From positions 1-64,000 of the forward strand of contig NW_027469298.1 in the NCBI RefSeq assembly GCF_051020765.1: 64,000 bases of DNA, written 5' to 3'. The position numbers and the translations under genes were made by a program. The stretch is from Lasioglossum baleicum (taxonomy: Eukaryota > Arthropoda > Insecta > Hymenoptera > Halictidae). Of the stretch, positions 26,939 to 39,117 are shown piece after piece. Position 1 is the first letter of the stretch, and each line of letters begins with the position of its first letter. Under the pieces are notes generated by a model, which was not told the DNA's origin, ran no database searches, and saw nothing but the letters and a program-made list of their open reading frames with translations.

Positions 26939-29847
26939 GACAGTAAATTACAGTATGTATAAATAAATGTCACACTGGAAGATAATGCATACCGTACAAG
27001 ATCATGGTTAAAGGAATTATCGAATATCATCGAGTGTTCTGAAACCGCCCTGCGGTACGAAACTACAAAACTTTGCCAATCCTGTCGTGCCGGGAGCGTG
27101 AATAAGTATACAGACAATCATATAAAATAACAATATTTTTAACAAAATAATGTCATAAACGTAAATGATCGCTACTACAACACTAATCCAGCCGTGTCGT
27201 TCCGGAAGCGTAGGTGGGTATCGGGGCGCAGTCCTATAAAATGATAAAGAATTCAACAAAACAATGCCATAAACGTACACTCTACTAATTGGAAGGTACG
27301 TCTCCTATAGGATACAATTTTTAAAGCTACAAAAAAATGGAAATTTGGATAAAAGTTGATAGTACCGTTGCAGTGAATTACAATATGTATAAATTAATGG
27401 AAGACTGGGGAAAGATGCATACGATACAAGGTCAAAGTTATACTTATAAACGAAGACAATACAGTAGCGTCGCTGTGATCTACCCAACGCAACTACGAGA
27501 CAACTCCAGTCGTATAGCACAAGAAGCGTAGGTACGCACACGGACAATCGTATAAGGCAACAGTAAGATTAACAAACTAATGTCACAAACGATCACTCAA
27601 CAAATTCCAAAGGCACTTTTACTGAGAAATAAAATTCTTTAACCGAAAAATTGAAAATTTGAAAAAACTCGGAAATATCATAACAGTAAATTACAGTATT
27701 TGAAAGTAAATGGAAAACTGAGAAAGAGCGCATACGGTACAATAAACAGGTTAATGAAATTAGCGAAGATGATACACTACTGTCGCTCAGATCTGCTGTA
27801 CGCAACTAGGAGACCTAGACAGTCGTGTTGCTCCGGGAACGTTGGTACGTATACGGACGGTCATATGGAATAACAACGTGTTTATCAAAATATTGTCATA
27901 AACGTACACTCATCTATTCCCCACGCCACATTTACTGAAAAATGAAATTTCTTAAATTAAAAATTAGAAATTCAGAAAGAAAACCGAACATACCATAAGA
28001 GTAAATAACGGTATGCGTAAATAAATTGAAAACTGTGAATGAGTGCATACGGTACAATATGAAGGATGAAGAAACTGACGAAAGCCATTCAGTAGTGCCG
28101 CTCCGATCCACCATAAGCCACCAGAAGACCACTCCAGCCGTGGTGCACCGGCAGCGTACGTACGTATACTGACAATGATATAACTCGACATCAAATTCAA
28201 CAGAACATTGTCATAAACGTAAACTCAATTAATTCAACAGAGAATTTTATTATAAAATTCAGTTTTGGAAATTAAAGACTGGAAATTTTGTTACATCAGA
28301 AATATGAAAATAGTAAATTACGGTTTGTATAAATAAATACAGAACTGAGACAAAATGCATAGGGTACAATATTATGGTTAAAGCAATTATAGAATAACAT
28401 ACATTATGTCCATCCGATCCGCCGTAAGCAACTACAAGACTATTCCATTCGTGTCGCACCGTAAGCGTAGGTGCGCATACCGGCAATGACATAAAATAAC
28501 AATAAGATAAACAAAGTACTGTCATTTGCGTGCACTCAACTAAATCCAATGACTCTTTTACTCAGAAAAACAATTTTCTAAAATAAAGGTTGAAAAATTC
28601 TAGAAAAGTCGCAAATATGAGAACAGTGAATTTTAGTATGTTGTAATAAATGGATGATTGGGGAAAAATGCATACGGTACAGAATCAAGGTCAGAGATGT
28701 TATCGAGGACCATATAGTATTGTCGCTCTGATATACCGAACGCAACTGCACGACCACTCGAGTCGTGTCGCCTCAAACGCGTAGGTACGTATGGAGCCTA
28801 TCGTATAAAAAAAGAATAAGTTTAACAAAATGTTGACATAGACGTTATCTCAACGGATTCAATGGACAGTTTTAATAAGAAATACATTTCTTTTAACTAA
28901 AAATTGAAATATTTGAAAAACAAATGAAACTATCAAAGCAGTAAATTACAGTGTGTTTAAATATATGGAAAACTGGGAAAAATTGCATACGGTAAAAAAT
29001 CAAGGCCAATGAAATTAACAAAAACCATCTAGTATTAACGGTCCGATCTGTCGTACACAACTAGAAGACCTAGACGGTCGTGTTGCTCCTGGACCGCAGG
29101 TACGTATACAGACAATCATATAAAATAATAATATGTTTAACAAAATATTGCCTTAAATGTACTTTCATCTAATTGCAAAGACACATTTACCAAGAAATAC
29201 AATTTTTTAAACAAAAAATTGAGAATTTTGAGAAAAATAGAATATATCACAGCAGTGAAGTACAGAATATGTAATTAAATGGGAGACTGGGAAAATATGC
29301 ATACGAATCAAAATCATGTATAAAGCAGAAGCTAATAAACACCATCCAGTAGTACCACTGCGCCCTGCCGCACGCAAATACAAGACGTCGCTAGACGTGT
29401 CTCTCCGGCAGCGTAAGTACGTATACAGGCAATCGTATAAGATAACTACATGCATTACTAAATATTGTCATAAACGAACACTCAACTAATTCCAAGTGCA
29501 CTTTTCCTAAGAAATACAATTTTTGAAAGTAAAAATTGTAAGATATGATGAAAATCGGAAATTTCTTGACAGTGAATCACAGTATACAGAATAAATAACA
29601 AACACCGAATGAATGCATTCGGTACATTATCAGTGCTAAAGAAGTTAGCGAATATCATGCAGCAGTGTCGCTCCGTTATAGCGAAAGCAAATACAAAATA
29701 ACTCTAGCCGTGCCGTTCCGCAAGTGTAGGTACCTATACTGACAATTGTATAAAATAACAATAAGTTTAACAAGATAATGTCATAAAAGTGCAGTCAAGT
29801 AATTCCAGGGACACGTTTACTGAGAAATACAGTTTTTCAAACAAAGA

Positions 29848-30125
29848 CTTTCTTCAACCAGAAAAGTGTATTATAAAAACCGAGCACAAACGAATAAATC
29901 AGTTTTACATTATACCTCGAACAGATAATTCCTACATTCGTATACTTATCACGAAGAACTGCGATAAATATTTAAAACTATTCAGTATCTGTATTGCACT
30001 TATTTTACGAAATAAGTATTAATATAGGAAACATAGTTTCATCTAGAAGGGGTCTCTTCCACCAAGGTTGAAGAGCCAACTGTTCATATTTCATTTTAAT
30101 ACATGTCAGGCATTTCACCGTAACA
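29848..30125 (+). repeat. 5' LTR of element B, lacking its first ~110 bp
   Basis: Similarity to the solo LTR starts at about cttcaaccagaaaag, just before the TATA-like box ttataaaaac at 29871, and runs through ccgagcacaaacgaata to the LTR end caccgtaaca. The upstream part of U3 is absent and satellite lies directly to the left. Confidence 0.8.
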
Positions 30126-30128
30126 AAA

Positions 30129-30146
30129 TTGGCGATGCTGCGAGGG
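30129..30146 (+). other. Primer-binding site of element B
   Basis: The LTR ends in taaca. A few bases later ttggcgatgctgcgaggg begins with the TGGCGA found at the same place in element A, consistent with a tRNA-primed Ty3/gypsy element. Confidence 0.6.
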
Positions 30147-30277
30147 CAGAATAAGTCAAACACCAGCAAATCCATCTTGGAGCAACAGAAAATATTTCTG
30201 CTCGGAGCAAGATGAAAATCGGACCAAGGTTGCACCTTCGGGGAACTTCCAGAGAACCGTGGTAAAAACTTTCAAAC

Positions 30278-30409
30278 ATGTCTAAAGTCCAAATAACCGA
30301 AAGCGCATTAGATAAAATACTCGCGACCCAAGAGACCATGCTTCAACAACTGGGAAGCATTCAAGAATCAATATGCGGGTTAGAGGCACGACAAGAGGCT
30401 AACGCTTAG
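30278..30409 (+). pseudogene. Gag start of element B (43 codons, then stop)
   Basis: The first ATG after the leader opens a 43-codon frame (MSKVQITESALDKIL at the start) rich in Gln and Glu, ending in a TAG at 30407. The sequence after the stop (30410-30630) still looks like diverged gag but I see no capsid or zinc-knuckle motif. It then runs straight into reverse-transcriptase sequence. Gag identity is by position only. Confidence 0.45.
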
Positions 30410-30639
30410 TGAAATATATCTCACAATTCCGCGATATCAATCCTAACAGAAGCATTATATGAATTAGATATAAAGTTCCAAACCCAATAGCAGAAATTGC
30501 TGGGACTCGCATGCGCTATGGGAATCCACGCAATGGAAAGCATACTCCGGTCTGAACCAAGTCCCACTGACGACAAAGCAACATCGTCCGCCATAACTGG
30601 CTATGAAGCAAGTTAACCGTTATCATCCGCCTTACCTAC

Positions 30640-31410
30640 AGATCATCAACCAACGAGGAACACAATGGCAACCTAGCAATAGCGTTTAACAGACAGAAGG
30701 AAGTTGGACTGAAGATATAGCCTGACAAATGTGAATTCCTGAAACCCGAACTCGAATGCCTAGAATATATCATCACTGAAGACGGAATAAAACCAAATCC
30801 CATATAGATAGAACCAATAAAAAACTTCCCTAATCCTACAAACATAACAAAAACAAAATCATTTCTTGGATTGGATATATACTATTGTAAATTCATTAAA
30901 AACTTCGCCAAAATCGCAAAACCCCTAGCAATCCTAACCTAAAAGGATACTCCCTTTCGTTGGACAGAAGGACAGCAATCAGCATTCAACATATTGAAAA
31001 ATAAACCATGTGGGAAACCTATGCAAGAATACCCGGATATTAATAAGACATTTGTACTGACTACGGATGCCAGCTACGAAGGGTTAGGAGCTGTGCTCTC
31101 ACAGGACGGACATCCTTGCAATTTCATCTCACGTACCCTGAATTCCGCAGAAAGAAGTTATACTATCCCGGAAAAAGAGCTATTGGCTACAGTTTGGGCG
31201 ATCAAAAGGTTACGCCAATACATATCCGGAAAACAATTCATAATGCAAACGGGTCATCAGGATTGAAGTGGTTAGATAGTATCAGGGTTTCTTAATCGAG
31301 ACTATTGAGATGGAGATTGTGGCAAGAAGAATATGACCATGAGATCGAATATAAGGAAGGAAAAGGTAACGTAGTAGCAGACGGATTATCACGATTATTC
31401 CCCGCGTGAG
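30640..31410 (+). pseudogene. Reverse transcriptase thumb and RNase H of element B
   Basis: From about 30700 the frame shows PDKCEFLKPELEC and, after stops at former Gln or Lys codons, SFLGLDIYYCKFIKNFAK, the thumb and connection of gypsy reverse transcriptase. The open piece at 30994-31266 is RNase H: TDASYEGLGAVLSQ with the first catalytic Asp, then EKELLATVWA with the Glu. The later TDH motif has become TGH, so a third acidic residue is lost, and a one-base deletion near 31262 shifts the frame. The palm domain with YxDD is deleted altogether. Confidence 0.78.
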
Positions 31411-31505
31411 TAGCGAAAGACGAAAAGGTAGGCATTAAAGTGCAAATAATAAACCCACAAGAAACAGAGGATTCTCTACCAGACGATCTAGGAAGCCCAT
31501 AAACC

Positions 31506-32942
31506 ATGGGGAACATAGAAGACGAAGATGTACTACTCGAAGCAAATGGAATTCGGAAAGCATCACAATGCAAGTATACGCTAATCAAACTGGAAGCCAA
31601 CAAACCACATTGCACCAAAGTCTCATACGACCCCCTAGGGCCATATAACAGGAAATATTTGTTACTCAAATTACATGTACCCGTGGCTCTGCTGCAAAAC
31701 CAGAAGAACATAAAATGCGGCAATCAAGACATCAAGGTACTGGACTTCAGCAATACACAACTAATGTTAAGATTCTTAATGAAATATTATGAAAGTAAGA
31801 ATCGAAAATCTGCAACAGAATGTTTAAAGGAACTTAATCAAGAAGAAATCAAGCAAATCCTAAAGGAATCCATCGACCTACAACAACATATTGGAGAGAA
31901 CCATAGGATTGAACTAATCAGAAGCAAATATTATTCGAAAAGCTTAGAAAAAGATGTAATGGAATACATAAGAAGCTGCAAAACCTGTTATACCAACAGA
32001 CTAACAAGAGTAAGACCAAGAGAAGAGGCAATCATCAGTGATACACCAGAAAACCCTAACGACAATGTTAGGACATAATTGGACATAATTGGACCATTAC
32101 CAAGAAACAAATCAGGACGCCAGTTTATACCCTCAATGCAAGACGGTTTATCAAAATACCTAATGCTGATACCATTAAGGAACCAACAAGCATCATCAAT
32201 AATCAGCTCCTTTCTTCATCATTACATATACATATTTTCATCCCTAAAACACATACTAACCGGCCAAGGACAGAACTTCATATGTAAATTAATGACAGAA
32301 TTTGCAAACTTGTTTAACATAAAGCATGCAAAAACCACGATCTTTCATCCACAGCCGAATGGTAGTCTCGAAAGAACTCATGCAATTATAAAGGACATCC
32401 CGAGAATTGATATTGGTCAACAACAAAATGATTGGGACGAAAAACTAAAATACGCTAGCATAGCTATCATCACGATTCATGCAGGAACAGGTTATTCACC
32501 TTTAGAATCAACGTTTGGAAGACGGGACAATCTGCCTTCTGCTATAGCAATTACACCTAATTTATCTAAAGACACTTTGGTAGAACTTTGGAAACAACAG
32601 CATCTAGAATACTTAGAACACGCGAAAAGAATAACTGCAAGAAATGTAAGGAAGTATAAAGCGTCACAAGATAGTAAAATCAAACATAAAAGTATATACA
32701 ACAAAGGAGAATTAGTACTTTTGCATAACGAAAGTAAAGCTAATAAACTCGATGATGAAAGGTTAGGAGTGTACCAGATATTTGAAGTTAAAATCCCTCA
32801 TCATATTATATTCATATATGATAAACTAGTTGCAGTACAGGGGTATACATCAAACCTAATTATTCCAGATCCAACTAATCGAAGGGAAGGACCTAATAGC
32901 TCAAGATGTAGAAAACAGCCAAATAGAAACGGAAGAGATTGA
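31506..32942 (+). pseudogene. Integrase of element B with second catalytic Asp lost
   Basis: Two open pieces in the same frame (31506-32078 and 32079-32942) are separated by a single TAA at 32076. The first ends with the zinc-binding domain: HIGENHR followed by CKTC. The second is the catalytic core. DIIGPLP gives the first Asp. The motif that should read LTDQG is LTGQG (GGC at 32262-32264). NGSLERTH gives the Glu 35 residues further on, so DD35E spacing is kept but the middle Asp is Gly. GYSPLESTFGRR and ERLGVYQIFEV continue the usual C-terminal part. The protein would be inactive. Confidence 0.85.
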
Positions 32943-32959
32943 ATCCGCGTACAGATATC

Positions 32960-34650
32960 ACACAGAAACAGAAATTACACTAATATTTAGCATAAAAGAA
33001 TTAACTGACATTATGGGGCAAATATGTACCATCAAACGCAACTTAAAAGAATACTGCAAACAGTAACAAACAGACTGTGGAACTACAGACTGACAGACTA
33101 TAAAGTCAAAGGTTAGTAAGCTCCATCGATGATTAAACAAGCTACGAATACTGCTACACCTTAGTCCAAGAAGAGGACTTATTAACGGTATAGAGAGTAT
33201 ACCTAAATCAATAATTGGAACATTGGACGAAACTGACCTGATGCTCCTGAATGGAAATCTGGACAAACTCTATGACAAACAGAATACATTCTCTCAAATA
33301 ATACAATAGCAAACAGCATTAATCAGAAGCTTCATACATGATGAAGCATCACAACACGTATTAGATAGAATTGGAGATACAAGGATAGGTCAAATAGAAA
33401 ATAAGAAACATTAAATGGATACATTATTAATTATAGAAGTAATATTGTCAGACCTATCTAATAGAATCGACGACCATTACCTCATGTTGACATTAGGCAC
33501 AAATGGTATAATAGACACAATATTCATTCCTATATATACAATTATAAGTACAATGGAGAAACGATCAACTTTCCACGATCAATTCATAGAAATCGACACT
33601 AGCGAATTAGTTCTAGCAACTAAAGAAGACACTTTGATATACCAAATTAAAATTCCAGTATTAGAAAAAAAACCGTGGAAACTTGTGAATTTCTACGCTG
33701 TACCCAGGAAATCAGGATAAATATTCATGGCCTCAATTCTGAACCACGAATATGCGCTAATACGAACATCCGCACATATAATAATGGACAACGAACAATT
33801 GCGAACACTATGTAAAACCACCAGTATAGGATTAAATTGTAGAAATATTCAACCGGTACCATACGGTAAAGAAGAAAATGTATGCAAATCAAAATGCAGT
33901 ACGGCTATATTCAAGACACATCACCTAACATTTGTAACCATGGAAACTAATCACAAATTCATTTCAATACCCGAGAATAGTATAACAATTTCGGCTTTAT
34001 GTACAACATATGAAACACATCACCTACAGAAACCTAGCATAATTTCAGCTAAACGCCCATGTACACTTTCTTATGAAAATATCACAATGAAAATGGGAGA
34101 AGTGCAGAAAGAAGAAATCATAAGACTAAGCAACTACACTCTCCCATATAATTTAGGCACAGAAAAAACTGGACTGATAGGAGATAAAATGCCCATAATA
34201 CCCAAAGCCATTCCAAATATTAACAACTACAAATACAGTCTAGACCAATTAGACGATCAAATCATCAAAATGCAAACCCATTATAGACTTACCTCACTAA
34301 CCAATGTATCATACTCTATACTTGCCTAAATAAGATGGATATCACTAGTGTTAGTCACGGTTTACACTTTGTATAAAACTGGATTACTAAAGCGCTGCAT
34401 ACCTGCGATTTTATACATAAAAATATGTTGCAATAATAACCAAATCTTGATACTTGCAAGTACTTACACAGTAATGCAAGTATCCACACCAATACTACCA
34501 AGACCTAGGGAAACCTTCCTAGACCAAGAAGAAGAAGAGGAATCAGTCATTCAGGTCAAACCCGAGGACATACGCTTCACAGGAGTGAAGAACGATCTAA
34601 GGAGGAGGGTGAGACGCTTGCCAAAATCCAGACGACGCATCACCGTGTGA
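32960..34650 (+). pseudogene. env: Env-like gene of element B (one frame, several in-frame stops)
   Basis: The region reads in a single frame (codon phase of 33166) from about 33060 to 34650. It includes a basic RR followed by GLINGIESI near 33169-33200, the position of the cleavage site and hydrophobic segment in errantivirus F-type envelopes. A Cys-rich piece follows at 33727-34329, then a hydrophobic stretch and acidic-basic tail at 34348-34650, which I read as membrane anchor and cytoplasmic tail. In-frame stops lie at 33064, 33091, 33127, 33307, 33412, 33718 and 34327, with no frameshift seen between 33166 and 34650. It is a dead copy; identity rests on position and short motifs. Confidence 0.68.
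34599..34609 (+). other. Polypurine tract of element B
   Basis: Aaggaggaggg abuts tgagacgc, which I take as the start of the 3' LTR. Confidence 0.6.
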
Positions 34651-34784
34651 CGCCAGCCCAAATCCAGCCATCGCATCACAGGAAACCGCCCAGATAAGAA
34701 CCGTAGCAAAATTAGCCTAAACCATACAGCGCATCACCAGAAACCGCTAACTCTACCAGAAAATTATAATATGAAAACCGAGCA
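34610..34784 (+). repeat. 3' LTR of element B, lacking its second half
   Basis: The LTR starts with tgagacgcttgccaaaatcc and repeats that segment at 34646 as tgtgacgccagcccaaatcc, a 36-bp tandem duplication absent from the solo LTR. It continues to attataatatgaaaaccgag and stops at agca, where satellite (aattcaaaataaaaattgg) resumes. The R-U5 part is absent. Confidence 0.78.
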
Positions 34785-37700
34785 AATTCAAAATAAAAAT
34801 TGGAAATTATCGATGGAAATAGAAGATATGATAACAGTAAATTGCTGTATGTAGAAATGAATTTAAAAATGGGCTAAAATGCATACGGATCAGAATCACG
34901 GTTAAGGGAATTATCGAAGACCATTCAGTATTGCCGCCCAAATCTGCCGTACGCCACTACAAGACATTAGCAGTTGTGTCGATCCGACAGCGTAGATACG
35001 TATATAGGCAATTATATTAAATAACAACGGGGTTAGAAAAATACTGTCATATACGTAAACCTAATCCGAAAGACGTATTTGATAAAATATATAATTTTTT
35101 AAGCTAAAAATATAAGATTTCGGTGAAAATCGTAAATATCAGAACTGTAAATAACAGTATGTATAAGTAAATTGCAGACTGGGAAAGAATGCATGCGGTA
35201 CAATATAATGGTTAAATGAATTATGGAAGACTATCCAGTATTGCCGCTTCTATGATCCGAAGGAATCAGCATGACCCCTCCTGACGTTTTGCTCTGGCAG
35301 CGCAGGCACACATACAGACCACCAAATAAAATAACATGAAGCATAACAAAATATTGTAATAATTGTATGGTCAAATAACTCAAAGGGAACATTTACTAGG
35401 AAATACAATTTTTTAAATTAAGAATCGATAAAATTGACGAAAATCGAATGTATCATAGCACTATATCACAGTAACTTTATATTTACGTAACACTAGGACA
35501 AATTGAATTCGGTACAAGATCTCGGTAAAAGATATGTTAATATAGTAGTGTCATACAGAAGTCGAAGATCATATAGTAGTATCCATCCGATCTACCGAAC
35601 TCAACTGCAGGACTACTATAGGCGTGTCGCTCCGGAAGCGTAGGTACGCATACACACAATCATATAGAATAAGAATAAGTTTAACATAATAATGCCATGA
35701 ACGTACCCTCAACAAATTACGAAGATACCTTTACAATGAAATACAATTTAACAAATAATATTCGAAGTAGCGTAGAAAATCGTTGATATCATAGCAGTAA
35801 GTTACAGTACTTATATATAAATGGAAAAATGGGATAAAATGGGATCGGTACGAAATCGAGGTTAAAGTAATTATCGAAGACCAAGCCGTATTCCGCTCAG
35901 TCCTGCCGTACGGAATTGCAAGATCACTCCAGTTGTGTCGCTCAAACAGCGTCAGTACGTATACAATCAATTATGTAAAACAACAATAAGTATAAAAAGA
36001 TACTCCCATAAAAGTACACTCTCCTATTTCCATAGTCAGTTTTAATATAAAATACAATTTCAACTTATAAAAAAATGAAAATTATAAATAGAAATCGAAA
36101 ATATCATAATAGTAAATTTCAGAATGTGAAAATAAATGGAAAAATTGGGTAATAATGTATAGCGTTTAAAATAATGTTTAAAGGAATTAACGAAGAACAT
36201 ACACTATGCCGCTCCGATCTGTCGAACGCAGCTACAAGTCCACTCTTGCCGTGTCGCTTCGGGAGCGCAGGTACGTATACAAATAATCATTCAAATTGGC
36301 GAAGAATTTAACAAAATACTGTAATAAACGTACACTTGACTAATTCCAAAGACACTATTCCTAAGAAAACGGAAGTATCATAACAGTAACCTACAGAATG
36401 GAGAAATAAATAGAAAACTGCGAAAGAATGCATACGATACAACATTATAGTAACAGCAGTAACAAAGTAACAAAGACCATACAGCTGTGTCGCACCCATC
36501 TACCGAACAGTACTAAAACACAACTCCAGGCGTGTCGCTCCGGAAATATAGCTACGTATAGCGACAATCCTGTAAAATAACCTAAAATTTAGCAGAATAT
36601 TGTCATAAACGTACACTCTACTAATTCGAAGGTACATTTTCTTCATAATTCATTTTTGAAAAGTAAAAATTGGAAATTTTAAATAAAATGGAGAACATGA
36701 CAACAGTAAGTTACAGTATCTAGAAATAAATAGAAAACTTATGAAGCATGAATACGGTACAATATCAAATTTAAGGAAATTAACACATACCATCCACGAG
36801 TGCAGCATCGACCTATCGTGCGCAGCAACAACACAACGCCAGTCATGTCCCTCCAGAAGCGTAGGTAGGTATACAGTCAATCAAATAAGATATCAACGAA
36901 TCTAACATAATGCTGTCATAAACGTACACTTTAATAATTCGAAGGCAGGTTGGGTTCGAAAATAGACAATCCCATAACATAACCAAGAACTTAACAAAAT
37001 ATTGTTATAAACATACACTTAATTCATTCCATAGCACTTCATCTAAGAAATACAGTTTTTCTGAATGAAAATTTTAAATCTGAAAAAAAAATCGAAAATG
37101 TAACATCACTATATTACAGTATGTACAAATAAACGGAAGGCTGTAAGAAAATGCAAGCGGTACAGAATCAAGTTCAGAGTGCCGCACCATTATGTCGTAC
37201 GCAACTACACGGCCACGCCAGGCGTATAGCTCCCGCAGCGTCGGTTCATATATAGACAATCATGCAAAGCAACAAAGCACTAACAAAGTGATGCCTTAAA
37301 CGTAATTTCAAAGACGCTATTACTTGAAATAGAATTTTATAACATATAAATTGTATGCTTCGAAGAAAATTGGAAGGATCAAAACAGCAGTTTGCTGTAT
37401 GTAGAAATGAAATCAAAACTGCGATAGAATGCGTACGGTAGATTATTATGGTTAAAGAAGTTATCGATGACCAACCGGTAGTGCCGCTCCATTCTGACGT
37501 ACGTAACTACAAGCCCACGCCAGTCCTGTCGCTCCGACAGCGTAGGTACGCACACAGATAGTCATATATGGTAACAATATGTTTAACAAAATATTGTCTG
37601 GAAAGCTAACACAACTAATTCCATTGGCACTTTTACCAGGTCGCACAATTATTTATACAAAAAATTGAAAATTTTGAAAAAATATCGAAAATATCATAAA

Positions 37701-38127
37701 AGTAAATTGCAGTTTTTGTAAATAAATAAAAAACTGAGAATGAATGCATGTGGTAAAATATTATGCTTATGGAAATTGACGTAGACCATACACTTGTGTC
37801 GACAGAACACTCGACAGCAAGTTTAACACAACCCCGGACGTGTCGCCCAGGAAGCATAAGTACGTACGCATTCAACCATACAAAATAACTAAAAATTCTA
37901 CATAATGTTGCCACAAACGTACACACAACAAATTCCAAATGCGCTTCGCTCAGAAATAAAATTTTTTAAGATAAACATGGAGAATTTCGAGAAAAATCGA
38001 GAACACTATGGCAGTCAATTACAGCATGTATTAATAAATAGACAACTAGGGAAAACTGCATACGGAACAAACTTAAGGTTAAAGATATTATCGAAGGTCA
38101 TCCAGTATGTCGATCAGATATACCAAT
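34785..38127 (+). repeat. 312-bp satellite array, block 3 (about 11 monomers)
   Basis: The array resumes within the AT-rich half of a monomer and continues in the same orientation, with landmarks such as gtaggtacgcatacacacaa and cataaacgtacactc. It ends at about 38127 (gatataccaata), where the unrelated 343-bp satellite begins abruptly with gacacctaaattcacgg. No gene is seen. Confidence 0.9.
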
Positions 38128-39117
38128 AGACACCTAAATTCACGGTTTGAATATTAAATATACAGCGTCAAACCCTTTGAGAGCGTTACCAATTGGTATG
38201 AAGTCAAACGTATTACCGAATACCTTACCTTCCAAGAACCTAACCCGTAGTAGCGAGTATCATGCTTATTGCGCACGGAAACAAATTGGTACACATTTAA
38301 TAGGACGGACAGCTTTTTTTCATGTATGAATAGCAAAATCGAGAGTCAAATCGTTGGAGAAAGATCCCACCATCCTTGAATGTCGCGCATATTCCTCAAT
38401 AGCTCCATATATCCTATAATTGCGAGAGTCTGACCACGTATTCTAGATGCATACGCGCTGAACAATATTGGCAATAGACACCCTAATTCACGACATGAAT
38501 ATTATGGTTGAGAGTCAATCCGTAGGAGAAAAATGACAATTTGTATAAAATCATTCTTTTTAATCTATACCTCCAATTCCAAGAACTCAAGCCGGCGTAG
38601 CGATTGTGCTGCTTCGGGTTCGCGGAAACAAATTAGTAGACATTTCAGCAGACGGGCTCCATAACTTTATGTATGAAGTAGAATGTCGAGGGTCAAACCG
38701 TTCGAGAACGTTACAACCTTCTTTGTGAATCGAACACCTAAGTCAGTAGCTTCACCCAACCGGTGAACCCTGGAGCCAAACCGGGTATTCCTGGAGTAAA
38801 TCCGCCGTACACCATTGGCATTAGCCACCCTATTTCAGGCTATAGATACTAAGGTACAGAGTCCAACCGATATAGAACGTTATTAATTCTCCAGTCCCTT
38901 TGTATTGAGAGCATAGCTTTGCGTTCACAGATGGAAAGTAGCAGTAGTATTTTTAACACGGGCACCCTTATTTCATGTATGAATTAGATGATCGATAGTG
39001 AATTCGTTCGAGCGCATTACCACCACATTCGAAAGCAGAACGAATAGGCCAATAGCTCCACCTATACTGTGATTCCGAGAGTCAAACCAGGTAATCTGAC
39101 AGTATATCCCTTGAGCA
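38128..39117 (-). repeat. 343-bp satellite, inverted block 1
   Basis: Roughly three monomers appear in the orientation aattcacggtttgaatatt, caaccgt, ccgctgtagcgagtgt, the reverse complement of the copies right of 39522. There is no similarity to the 312-bp monomer. The block ends at gcagtac, where an inverted stretch of the 312-bp satellite takes over. Confidence 0.88.

Larger units (their letters stand above)
20799..29847 (+). repeat. 312-bp satellite array, block 2 (about 29 monomers)
   Basis: The same monomer and orientation continue from tgttataaacgtacactcaa. Periodic landmarks gtaggtacgtatacagacaa and aatgcatacggtacaatat recur throughout. The array ends inside the AT-rich half (gagaaatacagttttt) where element B begins. 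I see no other element or gene inside. Confidence 0.92.
29848..34784 (+). mobile_element. Element B: internally deleted env-bearing Ty3/gypsy retrotransposon
   Basis: A plus-strand element is bounded by partial LTRs of the solo-LTR family. Inside are a primer-binding site, a short gag start, then an abrupt jump to the end of reverse transcriptase, followed by RNase H, integrase and an env-like region. Most of gag, all of protease and most of reverse transcriptase are missing. It interrupts a 312-bp monomer in the AT-rich half, which resumes at 34785. The outer ends of both LTRs are missing in a complementary way: the left copy lacks its start and the right copy lacks its end, with roughly 38 bases in common. 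Confidence 0.85.

Noticed and set aside
7149..29455. Dozens of minus-strand frames of 60-140 codons with recurring words such as YVPTLPERHDW, GRSERH and FFNLDIVPYAF, as if a tandem gene family.
   Set aside because: They are the 312-bp monomer read on one strand. Frames end at different points, shift between copies and lack any conserved start. Spacing follows the satellite period, and stops and indels are unconstrained.
1..38127. CRISPR-like regular repeat array.
   Set aside because: The ~312-bp units are contiguous satellite monomers with no unique spacers, in a eukaryotic setting with LTR elements.
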